14,633 nucleotides of DNA. Source: Desulfuromonadaceae bacterium UBA2294. GTDB lineage: Bacteria > Desulfobacterota > Desulfuromonadia > Desulfuromonadales > UBA2294. Of the stretch, positions 6,738 through 13,384 are shown one piece after another. Position 1 is the stretch's first letter. Each line of letters begins with the position of its first letter. The DNA lies in contig DDWE01000047.1 in NCBI GenBank assembly GCA_002345625.1, positions 1 to 14,633 on the forward strand, written 5' to 3'. The translations under genes and the position numbers were made by a program. Below the pieces are notes generated by a model. That model did not search any database. It was not told the DNA's origin and saw only the letters and a program-made list of their open reading frames with translations.

Positions 6738-7853
6738 TTAAAGCTGACAGCTGAACAGCGTCACCGGCAACCCGCCATTACGCAGCTCCGCCACCGGTTG
6801 CAGTGGCAAACCAGTAGCCGCCGGCAATGGTCCAGCAGGGCAGAAGAGCGCCACCTGCCAACCGGAAAACTGCTGCCGCCAGACCGCGCCAAGCCGCTGA
6901 TAAAAAGGGCGCAGATCACCCTCGCCACCAACACGCAGACCGTAAGGCGGGTTGCACAGAATCAACCCCGGCGGCCCGGCCGGTGGTCGCAGGTCGGCGA
7001 AATCGTGACAGTGAACATCAATCATCCTGGCGCAGCCTGCCCGCTTGGCGTTGGCGCGCGCTGCCGCCACAGAATCGGCATCGCGATCGCTGCCGACAAT
7101 GACCACAGAGGATGAACGAACGCCACGCTGCGCTTCATCACACAACAGCTGCCAGGCGCCAGCACGAAAATGCGGCCAGTGCGTAAAGGCGAAGTCGCGT
7201 TCGCTCCCCGGCGCCTGGTTCGCGGCCAGCAGCGCCGCCTCGATCAGAAAGGTGCCGGAACCGCACAACGGGTCGAGCAGCGGCCGCATGCCGTCCCAAC
7301 CGAGCAGCTGCAAAATGCCGGCGGCCAGGGTCTCGCGCAGGGGAGCCTGGGCGCCGTCGGTACGGTAACCGCGCCGGTGCAGCAGCTCGCCGGAGCTGTC
7401 GATGGAGAGCAGGCAACGATCATCCTCCATCCGAGCGATCAATAACTGTTCTGCCACACCCGCCTTCGGGTCGGCACTGCCGATGGTCCGTTTAATAGCA
7501 GCAACCAGCGTCTCGGCGATCCGACCGGTGTGTACCAGCCGCGACCCCTTGCTGCTGGCGCGTACCTGCAGCGGCACACCAGAACGGAGGTAGCGTCCCC
7601 AGGGGAGTTGCAGCGTCTTGCGGTGAAACGACGGGAAATCGCGGGCGGTCACTTCACCGACCCGAACCAGAATACGACTGGCGCTGCGCAGCCAGAGATT
7701 GGCCAGATACAATTCGCGCGGCCCGCCGCTAAAGGCGACGCCGCCCGGCTCGACCTGCCCGTGAACCCCGACCGACTGCCGCAATTCTGCGGCACAGACC
7801 GACTCCAGACCGGGGGCGGTGACAGCAAATATCTGTTCAATACGTTGCGCCAT
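6738..7853 (-). CDS. THUMP-domain class I SAM-dependent RNA methyltransferase (RlmL N-domain/YpsC-like)
   Basis: The protein probably methylates guanine N2 in 23S rRNA, by analogy with the N-terminal domain of E. coli RlmL (m2G2445) and its single-domain relatives. It has an N-terminal ferredoxin-like/THUMP region (about 4-152), the linker motif HRRGYRTDGAQAPLRETLA (159-177), the SAM-binding loop DPLCGSGTFLIEAA (194-207) and the catalytic NPPYGLR (301-307). The start chosen is ATG 7851-7853 with AGGAAGG upstream and the typical N-terminus IFAVTAPGLE; the frame stays open to 7907 without a better site. The 371-residue length equals one RlmL half, with no second RlmK-type domain. The exact target base is not proven by sequence. 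Confidence 0.9.
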   Translation of the reverse strand: MAQRIEQIFAVTAPGLESVCAAELRQSVGVHGQVEPGGVAFSGGPRELYLANLWLRSASRILVRVGEVTARDFPSFHRKTLQLPWGRYLRSGVPLQVRASSKGSRLVHTGRIAETLVAAIKRTIGSADPKAGVAEQLLIARMEDDRCLLSIDSSGELLHRRGYRTDGAQAPLRETLAAGILQLLGWDGMRPLLDPLCGSGTFLIEAALLAANQAPGSERDFAFTHWPHFRAGAWQLLCDEAQRGVRSSSVVIVGSDRDADSVAAARANAKRAGCARMIDVHCHDFADLRPPAGPPGLILCNPPYGLRVGGEGDLRPFYQRLGAVWRQQFSGWQVALFCPAGPLPAATGLPLQPVAELRNGGLPVTLFSCQL

Positions 7854-7879
7854 GGCCTTCCTCACTTTTATTACGCGGC

Positions 7880-7907
7880 ACAATAACACAGAGTTTCGGG
7901 AGCGCAA
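7880..7907 (-). promoter_or_regulatory. Possible promoter for the RNA methyltransferase gene
   Basis: On the minus strand, TTGCGC (7907-7902), a 16-base spacer and TATTGT (7885-7880) with an extended -10 TGT just upstream, 27 bases before the ATG. The -35 match is weak. Confidence 0.35.
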
Positions 7908-7937
7908 CGGTCATTCGGGAGCTATCCATAAGCCATT

Positions 7938-8027
7938 TCACCACGAACTTCACGAAGAAAGATGCGAGTAAAACCTTCAAGTGAAAGATACTGGTTTCCT
8001 TTGTGTTCTTCGTCTACTTCGTGATGA
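7938..8027. repeat. Intergenic inverted repeat C (9-base-periodic arms)
   Basis: Arms 7938-7959 and 8006-8027 match at 18 of 22 positions as inverted copies, separated by 46 bases. The arm unit is of the type CACGAACTT/CACGAAGAA, a 9-base period like those of elements A and B. It lies between the divergent methyltransferase and cytochrome genes in the 303-base gap 7854-8156; apart from the two promoters I see nothing else there. Confidence 0.65.
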
Positions 8028-8096
8028 GAGAACCGATTTTTCAGAACTGTCAATCCATCATGGCCGGAACCGGCCTTTATCAGCCGCAATTAACAT

Positions 8097-8124
8097 TTGG
8101 ACATCTGGCGAATTTCTGTATAAT
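8097..8124 (+). promoter_or_regulatory. Probable sigma-70 promoter for the cytochrome-pilZ unit
   Basis: A perfect -10 TATAAT (8119-8124) lies 32 bases before the cytochrome ATG. The -35 is TTGGAC at 8097-8102 (16-base spacer) or TGGACA at 8098-8103 (15-base spacer). Confidence 0.55.
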
Positions 8125-8156
8125 GCCGATACTAAATTATCGGAGGACTTATCACC

Positions 8157-8915
8157 ATGCGCATGACCGGAATGCTCTGCATTTTTTTGCTGATCGCCAC
8201 TGTCGCGACGGCTGCCTGGATCAAGGATGAAATCACCCTGACTACAAAATCGGTGGGGACCGTCACCTTCAGCCACGCCAATCACTTTGACGCAGTCGGA
8301 CGCGATTGCCCCTCGTGTCACAACACGATTTTCAATCTTGACCCGAAAAAAAATCCGGATGCCAGCATGGCCGACATGAGCAAAGGCAAGTCCTGCGGTG
8401 CCTGCCACAACGGCAAGGCAGCTTTCTCGGTAGAGGGCGACTGCATCACCTGCCATGACGGACGCGATGTCAAAATTAACAGCACTGTCGGCAACGTGCT
8501 GTTCAGCCACGAAGTCCACACCGGCATGTACGGCTGCAAGGACTGTCACCCGGGGACTTTCGCCGCCCGCACCGACAACAAGCCTGTAACGATGTCGCAG
8601 ATGAACAAGGGTAAATCGTGCGGCGCCTGCCACAATGGCAACGATGCCTTTACGGTTGCTGAAAACTGTGCCTCCTGCCATCCGACACGTGATATAAGTT
8701 TCGAGAATGACGGCGGGAAGGCTGTCTTCAGCCATACGGTACACACCGATATGTTTGGCTGCAGCGACTGCCACCCGGGCACGTTCATCGCCGCCCCCGG
8801 CAACAAGCCGGCCACCATGGAGCAGATGGAGAAAGGCAAATCGTGCGGTGCCTGCCACAACGGCAACGACGCATTCACGGTTGCTGAAAACTGCGAAACC
8901 TGTCACCAGATGTAA
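8157..8915 (+). CDS. Periplasmic nine-heme c-type cytochrome, three tandem c7-type triheme modules
   Basis: This is a multiheme electron carrier. Residues 1-20 form a signal peptide (hydrophobic core LCIFLLIATVATA, AxA-type cleavage), so the mature protein is periplasmic or exported. There are nine CxxCH heme sites, at Cys51, 80, 96, 127, 155, 171, 202, 230 and 246, in three repeats of about 75 residues. Each repeat has an FSHxxH motif (H40/H43, H118/H121, H193/H196) supplying distal His ligands, then CxxCH, a linker ending in GKSCGACHNG, and a third CxxCH. This is the c(7)-type triheme domain known from Geobacter-group cytochromes. ATG 8157 has GGAGG eleven bases upstream. A probable pilZ gene starts 14 bases after the stop. 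The redox partner is unknown; the role could be in metal or extracellular electron transfer (inference). Confidence 0.93.
   Translation: MRMTGMLCIFLLIATVATAAWIKDEITLTTKSVGTVTFSHANHFDAVGRDCPSCHNTIFNLDPKKNPDASMADMSKGKSCGACHNGKAAFSVEGDCITCHDGRDVKINSTVGNVLFSHEVHTGMYGCKDCHPGTFAARTDNKPVTMSQMNKGKSCGACHNGNDAFTVAENCASCHPTRDISFENDGGKAVFSHTVHTDMFGCSDCHPGTFIAAPGNKPATMEQMEKGKSCGACHNGNDAFTVAENCETCHQM
8613..8893 (+). repeat. 225-base internal duplication within the cytochrome gene
   Basis: The 56 bases from 8613 and from 8838, exactly 225 bases (75 codons) apart, differ at only five positions, all but one at third codon positions. They encode the KSCGACHNGNDAFTVAEN segment of triheme modules 2 and 3. Module 1 (around 8388) is more diverged. 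Confidence 0.8.
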
Positions 8916-8929
8916 ACGGCAAGACCTCT

Positions 8930-9667
8930 ATGCCTTTGGCGAAATACTTCAAAGCCGGTCAGAAAGTGTCCTTGCACGCGCTGCCCAATGACGCTCCTGG
9001 ACTGCCCTTTATTGACTCCCTGACCTGCTACCTGCTCGATGCCGGCCGCGGTTATCTCGATTTGCGTCTCCCTTACCGGGTGGCTCCGGGCGAAGAGTAC
9101 CCCTTTACCGACGGTATGCCCTTCGAACTGTTTTCCGACGCCATGGGGATGGGTATCCGCCTGACTGGAACGTTTGAGAAAAAACTCGCCGCCAGCCGGA
9201 TCCGGATCAAGCACAACAGCGACCTGACCATGGTCAAGCGTCGCCTCAGCCCACGCTGCGATGTCAACATCGAAGTCGGCTGCACCCGAAGTCAGGGGAA
9301 GCTGCTCTCCTTCCGCCGCCAGTGGGAAAAGAATGCCCGCGCCCTGTCCCACGCGACCGATCTGTCGAAAATGCCAAAGTTCCCGCGCAGCAACGTTAAC
9401 CTGAGCGCCAACGGCATCGGCATGATGGTCAAACTGCCGGTCGAGCCGGCCGACATCTTTATGCTCCTGATCAATCTCGACGACGAAAAGCCATCGATCT
9501 GCGCCCTGGGTGAAGTGGTCTGGTTCAGCAAACGGGAAGTTGAGGGGCAACACAAAACCGGCTTCCAGTTTCTTAATATCCTCGAAAGCGATCAGCAGCG
9601 CCTGGCTGCATACGTCGAGACCAAGAACTCTTACGTCCCCGAGACCGAAGAAGAAGAAGAGCAGTGA
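8930..9667 (+). CDS. PilZ-domain protein, probable c-di-GMP receptor
   Basis: The 245-residue cytoplasmic protein has an N-terminal YcgR-like beta domain (about 5-98) and a C-terminal PilZ domain (about 102-230). The c-di-GMP-binding residues are visible: RxxxR as R105-LSP-R109, and NxSxxG as N157-L-S159-AN-G162. A hydrophobic strand VVWFS (196-200) and GFQFLNI (211-217) complete the barrel. The tail PETEEEEEQ is strongly acidic. The start ATG is 14 bases after the cytochrome stop with only a weak ribosome site, so it is probably read from the same mRNA by coupling. No signal or membrane segment. Its last 37 bases overlap the 3' end of aat on the other strand. The output partner is unknown. 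Confidence 0.87.
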   Translation: MPLAKYFKAGQKVSLHALPNDAPGLPFIDSLTCYLLDAGRGYLDLRLPYRVAPGEEYPFTDGMPFELFSDAMGMGIRLTGTFEKKLAASRIRIKHNSDLTMVKRRLSPRCDVNIEVGCTRSQGKLLSFRRQWEKNARALSHATDLSKMPKFPRSNVNLSANGIGMMVKLPVEPADIFMLLINLDDEKPSICALGEVVWFSKREVEGQHKTGFQFLNILESDQQRLAAYVETKNSYVPETEEEEEQ

Positions 9668-10356
9668 CCCGCCGGCAGCACGGCGGCCAGCGGTTGCGCG
9701 GACGCTTCGACCCCGCCACGGCGTAGCCGTGCAAGGAATTCCTGCCGCGAAATCTGCCGGGCGCCAAGACTGAGCAGGTGGGGATTCGCCACCTGACAAT
9801 CGACCAGTTCAAAACCACCGACCAGTGCCAGCTCAAGCAACGCATGTAATGCCACTTTTGAGGCGTCGCGCTGGTAATGAAACATCGACTCCCCAAAAAA
9901 GCAGCGCCCCAGCCCCAGTCCGTAGATCCCTCCGGCCAACGCGCCATCCGCCCAGCATTCCACCGAGTGCGCATACCCTTGTCGGTGCAGCGCACGAAAC
10001 GCGGTCATCAGCTCCGGATTGAGCCAGGTCCCCTCGCCATTTTCCAGCCGGACACGTGCACAGGCATCAATCACCGCATCGAACGCGGCATCAACCGTGA
10101 TCTGGAACCGTTTTTGGCGCAAGGTTTTGGCCAGGCTGCGCGAGACCCGCATCCGGCCGGGCTCAAAGATACAGCGCGGGTCGGGGGACCACCACAGAGG
10201 GGGATCGCCTTCATTAAACCAGGGGAAAAGTCCGGACGAGTAGGCAAGCAGAAGACGCGGCAGGGCAAGATCGCCGCCGATAGCCAGCAGGCCGTCGGGT
10301 TCGGCCAAAGCGACCGGAGGGAAGATAAGGTCATCGCTGAGACGGAAAAGGGGCAC
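9631..10356 (-). CDS. aat: Leucyl/phenylalanyl-tRNA-protein transferase (Aat)
   Basis: Aat transfers Leu or Phe from aminoacyl-tRNA to proteins with N-terminal Lys or Arg, creating a destabilising N-terminus read by ClpS. Family blocks are clear: EPDGLLAIGGDL, YSSGLFPWFNEGDPPLWWSPDPR, EGTWLNPELMTAFRALH, HSVECW, GGIYGLGLGRCFFGESMF and DCQVANPHLLSLGA. The start is placed at GTG 10354-10356, giving MPLFRLSDDLIFPP in the usual position and a 241-residue protein, close to the family length. It has no good ribosome site, but lies 16 bases after the clpA stop, so coupling is likely. The frame remains open upstream into clpA; those residues are not family-like. The gene is third in a clpS-clpA-aat unit and overlaps pilZ tail to tail. 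Confidence 0.93.
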   Translation of the reverse strand: MPLFRLSDDLIFPPVALAEPDGLLAIGGDLALPRLLLAYSSGLFPWFNEGDPPLWWSPDPRCIFEPGRMRVSRSLAKTLRQKRFQITVDAAFDAVIDACARVRLENGEGTWLNPELMTAFRALHRQGYAHSVECWADGALAGGIYGLGLGRCFFGESMFHYQRDASKVALHALLELALVGGFELVDCQVANPHLLSLGARQISRQEFLARLRRGGVEASAQPLAAVLPAGHCSSSSSVSGT

Positions 10357-10372
10357 GAAATGACCGGATACG

Positions 10373-12625
10373 TCAGCGGGCCGTAAAAGCAAAGTGCAGC
10401 CGGTCGCCGCGCACTCCGGTCTGAACATGGCCACCTTTGCGCAGCTGGCCAAAAAGCAGCTCGCTGGCAATAGCATCGCTGAACTCGCTTTCGATCAGGC
10501 GGGCCAGCGGGCGGGCACCATAGATCGGATCGTACCCACGCCGGGCAAGAGAACGCCGTGCGGCTGGCGATACCTGAAGGGTCACTTCTTTTTCTGCCAG
10601 AGAATCACGAAGGCGCGCCAGGAACTTGTCGACCACCTTCAGCATCACCGTTTCGCTCAACGCGGCAAAGGTGACGGTGGCATCGAGGCGGTTACGGAAC
10701 TCCGGTGAAAACGTTTTCTCCAGTGACTGCCGGGAAGAGACCGGTGAATTGGCACCGAACCCGATCGGGGCCGCGCTCATTTCACGCGCGCCGACATTGC
10801 TGGTCATAATCAGGATGACATTGCGGAAATCGGCATGGCGCCCGTTGTTATCGGTCAGCGTCCCGTGGTCCATCACCTGCAACAGAAGGTCAAACAGGTC
10901 GGGATGGGCTTTTTCAATCTCGTCGAGGAGCAAAACGGCGTAAGGGTGCTTGATCACCGAATCGGTCAACAGCCCCCCCTGGTCAAAGCCGACATAACCC
11001 GGCGGCGCACCGATCAAACGCGCCACGGAGTGTTTCTCCATGTACTCGCTCATATCAAAGCGCAAAAACTCAACCCCGAGCTGCAAGGCGAGTTGCTTCG
11101 CCACCTCGGTCTTGCCGACTCCGGTCGGACCGGTAAAGAGAAACGACCCGGTCGGTTTCTCCGGCTGACCCAGCCCGGCCCGGGCACGCAGGATCGCCCG
11201 GCTGAGGAGATCGATGGCGACGTCCTGACCGAACACCTGCTGTTTGAGATGTTTCGGCAGGTTTCTCAGGCGTAGACGATCGGTGCCACTGACGCTCTGC
11301 ATCGGCACCCGGGCGATACCGGCGACAACTGCTTCGATATCACCAATGCTGATCCGCGCGCCCTTGCGACCGGCCAGCCGCGCGCGGGCCCCCGCTTCGT
11401 CCAGAACGTCGATTGCCTTGTCGGGAAGATGACGGAAATTGATGTGCCGGGCCGAAAGTCGGGCCGCGGCCTCCAGCGCTTCATCGCTATAAGACACCTG
11501 GTGATGATCTTCATAATGACTGCGCAGACCACCGAGGATGGCGATGGTCTCTTCGATACTCGGCTCGGGGACATCAATCTTCTGGAATCGCCGGGAGAGA
11601 GCGCGATCCTTTTCAAACAGATTGCGGTACTCCTCAAAGGTCGTTGAGCCGATGCAGCGCAGCGCATCCGAGGCCAGGGCCGGCTTGAGGATATTTGACG
11701 CATCAAGGGAGCCGCCACTGGTGGCGCCGGCGCCGACCACGGTATGGATCTCGTCAATAAATAAAATGGCATTGGGTCGTTTCTCCAGCGCAGAGAGCAC
11801 CCCCTTCAGCCGTTCTTCGAAGTCACCGCGAAACTTGGTCCCGGCCAGCAGCGCCCCCATATCGAGGGCAAACATCTCCGCATCCTGCAACAGGTCCGGA
11901 ACCTCGCCATGCACAATACGCAGAGCCAGCCCTTCGGCCAGCGCCGTCTTGCCAACCCCCGGCTCACCGACAAAAATCGGGTTGTTCTTGCGCCGCCGGC
12001 AAAGCACCTGCAGCGCCCGCTCAAGCTCAGGTCCGCGGCCGATCAACGGATCGATGCGGCCTTCACCGGCGCGTTCTATGAGATTGACGGTGAAACTGCG
12101 TAACGGATCTTTCTGCGGACGCGGCTTCCCTTCGCCCGGCTCCGCCGCCGGAGGCGCTTCCGGTTGTTCAGGTTCGCCGGAGGCATCGGCTCCGTCCTTG
12201 ACGATCCCATGGGAGATGTAGTTCAGAACATCGTAGCGGCTGATCCCGTGTGCATCGAGCAGGTGGGCCGCGTAGCAGCGCTTTTCTTCCAGCAGGGCGG
12301 CGAGGATGTCACCGATGGTCGCCTCTTCCTTGCCGCAGGATTGCACATGCATGATGGTTCGCTGCAACAGGCGCTGTAGACTGACGGTCTGCTCGGGGAT
12401 ATCGACCAAGGGCTCGGCAACCGATTGCAGATGCTCCTCGAAGTAGGCATCGAGCTCCGTCTTGAGTGTGCTCAAATCGCCGCCACAGTGACTGATGATC
12501 TGCTGTCCATGCTCCTCAAATAACAGGGCATAGAGAACATGTTCCACCGTCAGGTATTCATGGTGACGCCGCTGCGCTTCACGCACGGCAAGGGAGAATG
12601 TAATTTGTACCGCCTGGCTGAACAT
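10373..12625 (-). CDS. clpA: ATP-dependent Clp protease ATP-binding subunit ClpA
   Basis: ClpA is a hexameric AAA+ unfoldase that feeds substrates to ClpP. The 750-residue protein has the N-terminal Clp repeat domain (about 1-142), which docks ClpS, then a Pro/Glu-rich linker (150-174) and two AAA+ modules. D1: Walker A GEPGVGKT (220-227), Walker B ILFIDE (287-292), pore loop KFRGD (264-268). D2: Walker A GPTGVGKT (499-506), Walker B VLLLDE (564-569), pore loop GYVG (543-546). The ClpP-binding tripeptide IGF is at 621-623, so it is a ClpP partner and not ClpB; no ClpB middle domain is present. ATG 12623-12625 has GAGGT six bases upstream and follows the clpS stop by 10 bases. No clpP is in this window. 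Confidence 0.97.
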   Translation of the reverse strand: MFSQAVQITFSLAVREAQRRHHEYLTVEHVLYALLFEEHGQQIISHCGGDLSTLKTELDAYFEEHLQSVAEPLVDIPEQTVSLQRLLQRTIMHVQSCGKEEATIGDILAALLEEKRCYAAHLLDAHGISRYDVLNYISHGIVKDGADASGEPEQPEAPPAAEPGEGKPRPQKDPLRSFTVNLIERAGEGRIDPLIGRGPELERALQVLCRRRKNNPIFVGEPGVGKTALAEGLALRIVHGEVPDLLQDAEMFALDMGALLAGTKFRGDFEERLKGVLSALEKRPNAILFIDEIHTVVGAGATSGGSLDASNILKPALASDALRCIGSTTFEEYRNLFEKDRALSRRFQKIDVPEPSIEETIAILGGLRSHYEDHHQVSYSDEALEAAARLSARHINFRHLPDKAIDVLDEAGARARLAGRKGARISIGDIEAVVAGIARVPMQSVSGTDRLRLRNLPKHLKQQVFGQDVAIDLLSRAILRARAGLGQPEKPTGSFLFTGPTGVGKTEVAKQLALQLGVEFLRFDMSEYMEKHSVARLIGAPPGYVGFDQGGLLTDSVIKHPYAVLLLDEIEKAHPDLFDLLLQVMDHGTLTDNNGRHADFRNVILIMTSNVGAREMSAAPIGFGANSPVSSRQSLEKTFSPEFRNRLDATVTFAALSETVMLKVVDKFLARLRDSLAEKEVTLQVSPAARRSLARRGYDPIYGARPLARLIESEFSDAIASELLFGQLRKGGHVQTGVRGDRLHFAFTAR

Positions 12626-12635
12626 AAGACCTCGC

Positions 12636-12944
12636 TTAAACCTCTTCCATGCTGCACCTTAAGGGGAAACCCTCGTCTTTGGCCCGCGCGTGCACCTGAT
12701 GCAGCTTGGTCTCGGCAATCTCGAACGGGTAAATGCCACACACCCCTCGTCCCTGCATATGCACCTGCAACATGATGCGGTTCGCCTCTGTTGGCGGATG
12801 CCGGAAAATTGTTTCAAGGACGCTGACGACAAACTCCATGGACGTGTAGTCATCATTATGCAGTAAAACCCGGAATAGGGGCGGCACCGCCGTCTTTTCA
12901 GCGACTTTGGACCGGGTAGCACCGGCAGTCTTGTTGATCCCCAT
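12636..12944 (-). CDS. clpS: N-degron adaptor ClpS
   Basis: ClpS binds proteins bearing N-terminal Leu, Phe, Tyr or Trp and delivers them to the ClpA N-domain. The 102-residue protein has a short flexible N-terminal tail (1-22), then FRVLLHNDDYTSMEFVV (24-40) with N30, D31 and D32, which hold the substrate alpha-amino group, and VHMQGRGVCGIYPFEIAETK (61-80) with H62 of the binding pocket. ATG 12942-12944 has an AGAGGG site close upstream. It is the first gene of the clpS-clpA-aat unit, transcribed from the region upstream of 12978. Identity is very secure. Confidence 0.96.
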   Translation of the reverse strand: MGINKTAGATRSKVAEKTAVPPLFRVLLHNDDYTSMEFVVSVLETIFRHPPTEANRIMLQVHMQGRGVCGIYPFEIAETKLHQVHARAKDEGFPLRCSMEEV

Positions 12945-12977
12945 ACGCCCTCTTCATTCTACATTTTGTTGAGGCGT

Positions 12978-13007
12978 ATCGTAACATACATGCGAAAAAA
13001 GTTCCAA
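12978..13007 (-). promoter_or_regulatory. Probable promoter for clpS-clpA-aat
   Basis: On the minus strand, TTGGAA (13007-13002, 4 of 6), an 18-base spacer and TACGAT (12983-12978, 4 of 6) with an extended -10 TGT. It lies 33 bases before the clpS ATG. Confidence 0.45.
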
Positions 13008-13297
13008 CGTGACACCGATTACCATAAAAAGTTGCACGGGAATCATCAGATATAATAACCGACTGAAATATCAAGATTTTCCACTAACGTTAAACCGCAT
13101 TCGCCTCTGTGGCCACCCCATCCTGACCGGCAACAGAACAGAAGATGCCGTTCACAACGACCAATGCGGCAAAAACTGCCCGCCTGACCATGCAAAAATT
13201 ACCTACAAGCAGCTTCTGCCTATCGGCGCGGATGAAAAAACCGTGGCAGGTCGGCAACCCCACTTTTAATTCAACCCGAAAACAGCACTCCTTTCAT
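13008..13297. other. Intergenic stretch without a convincing gene
   Basis: This part of the 440-base gap between clpS and the right-end gene holds two overlapping small open frames: 13009-13269 (+), 86 codons, and 13090-13263 (-), 57 codons from a GTG. Neither has a ribosome site. The base composition is more AT-rich at its left end. On the minus strand the short frame reads as a basic, then hydrophobic segment (MVRRAVFAALVVVNGIFCSVAG), which could be a decayed signal sequence, but this is weak. No hairpin, repeat or RNA gene was recognised. Confidence 0.35.
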
Positions 13298-13327
13298 TTG
13301 ACAGAAGTGGCAAAATGCGTTTATCTA
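13298..13327 (+). promoter_or_regulatory. Possible promoter for the acidic repeat protein gene
   Basis: A perfect -35 TTGACA (13298-13303) is followed after 18 bases by TATCTA (13322-13327), a poor -10, 57 bases before the ATG. Confidence 0.35.
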
Positions 13328-13384
13328 TAGCGAATCGTCATAAATAAACTCTCGTTATTGTTGCGACTTCCAGCGGAGACCTCC

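Noticed and set aside
8058..8906. Minus-strand open frame of 282 codons opposite the cytochrome
   Set aside because: Antisense of the repeated heme modules; the sense strand has nine CxxCH motifs, a signal peptide and a ribosome site.
8903..9799. Minus-strand open frame of 298 codons opposite pilZ
   Set aside because: Antisense of a PilZ protein with intact binding motifs; no family pattern of its own.
10357..10476. N-terminal extension of aat into clpA
   Set aside because: The added residues overlap the clpA coding end and do not match Aat; GTG 10356 gives the usual length.
13009..13269. 86-codon plus-strand open frame upstream of the acidic protein gene
   Set aside because: No ribosome site, no recognisable motif, and composition unlike the neighbouring genes.
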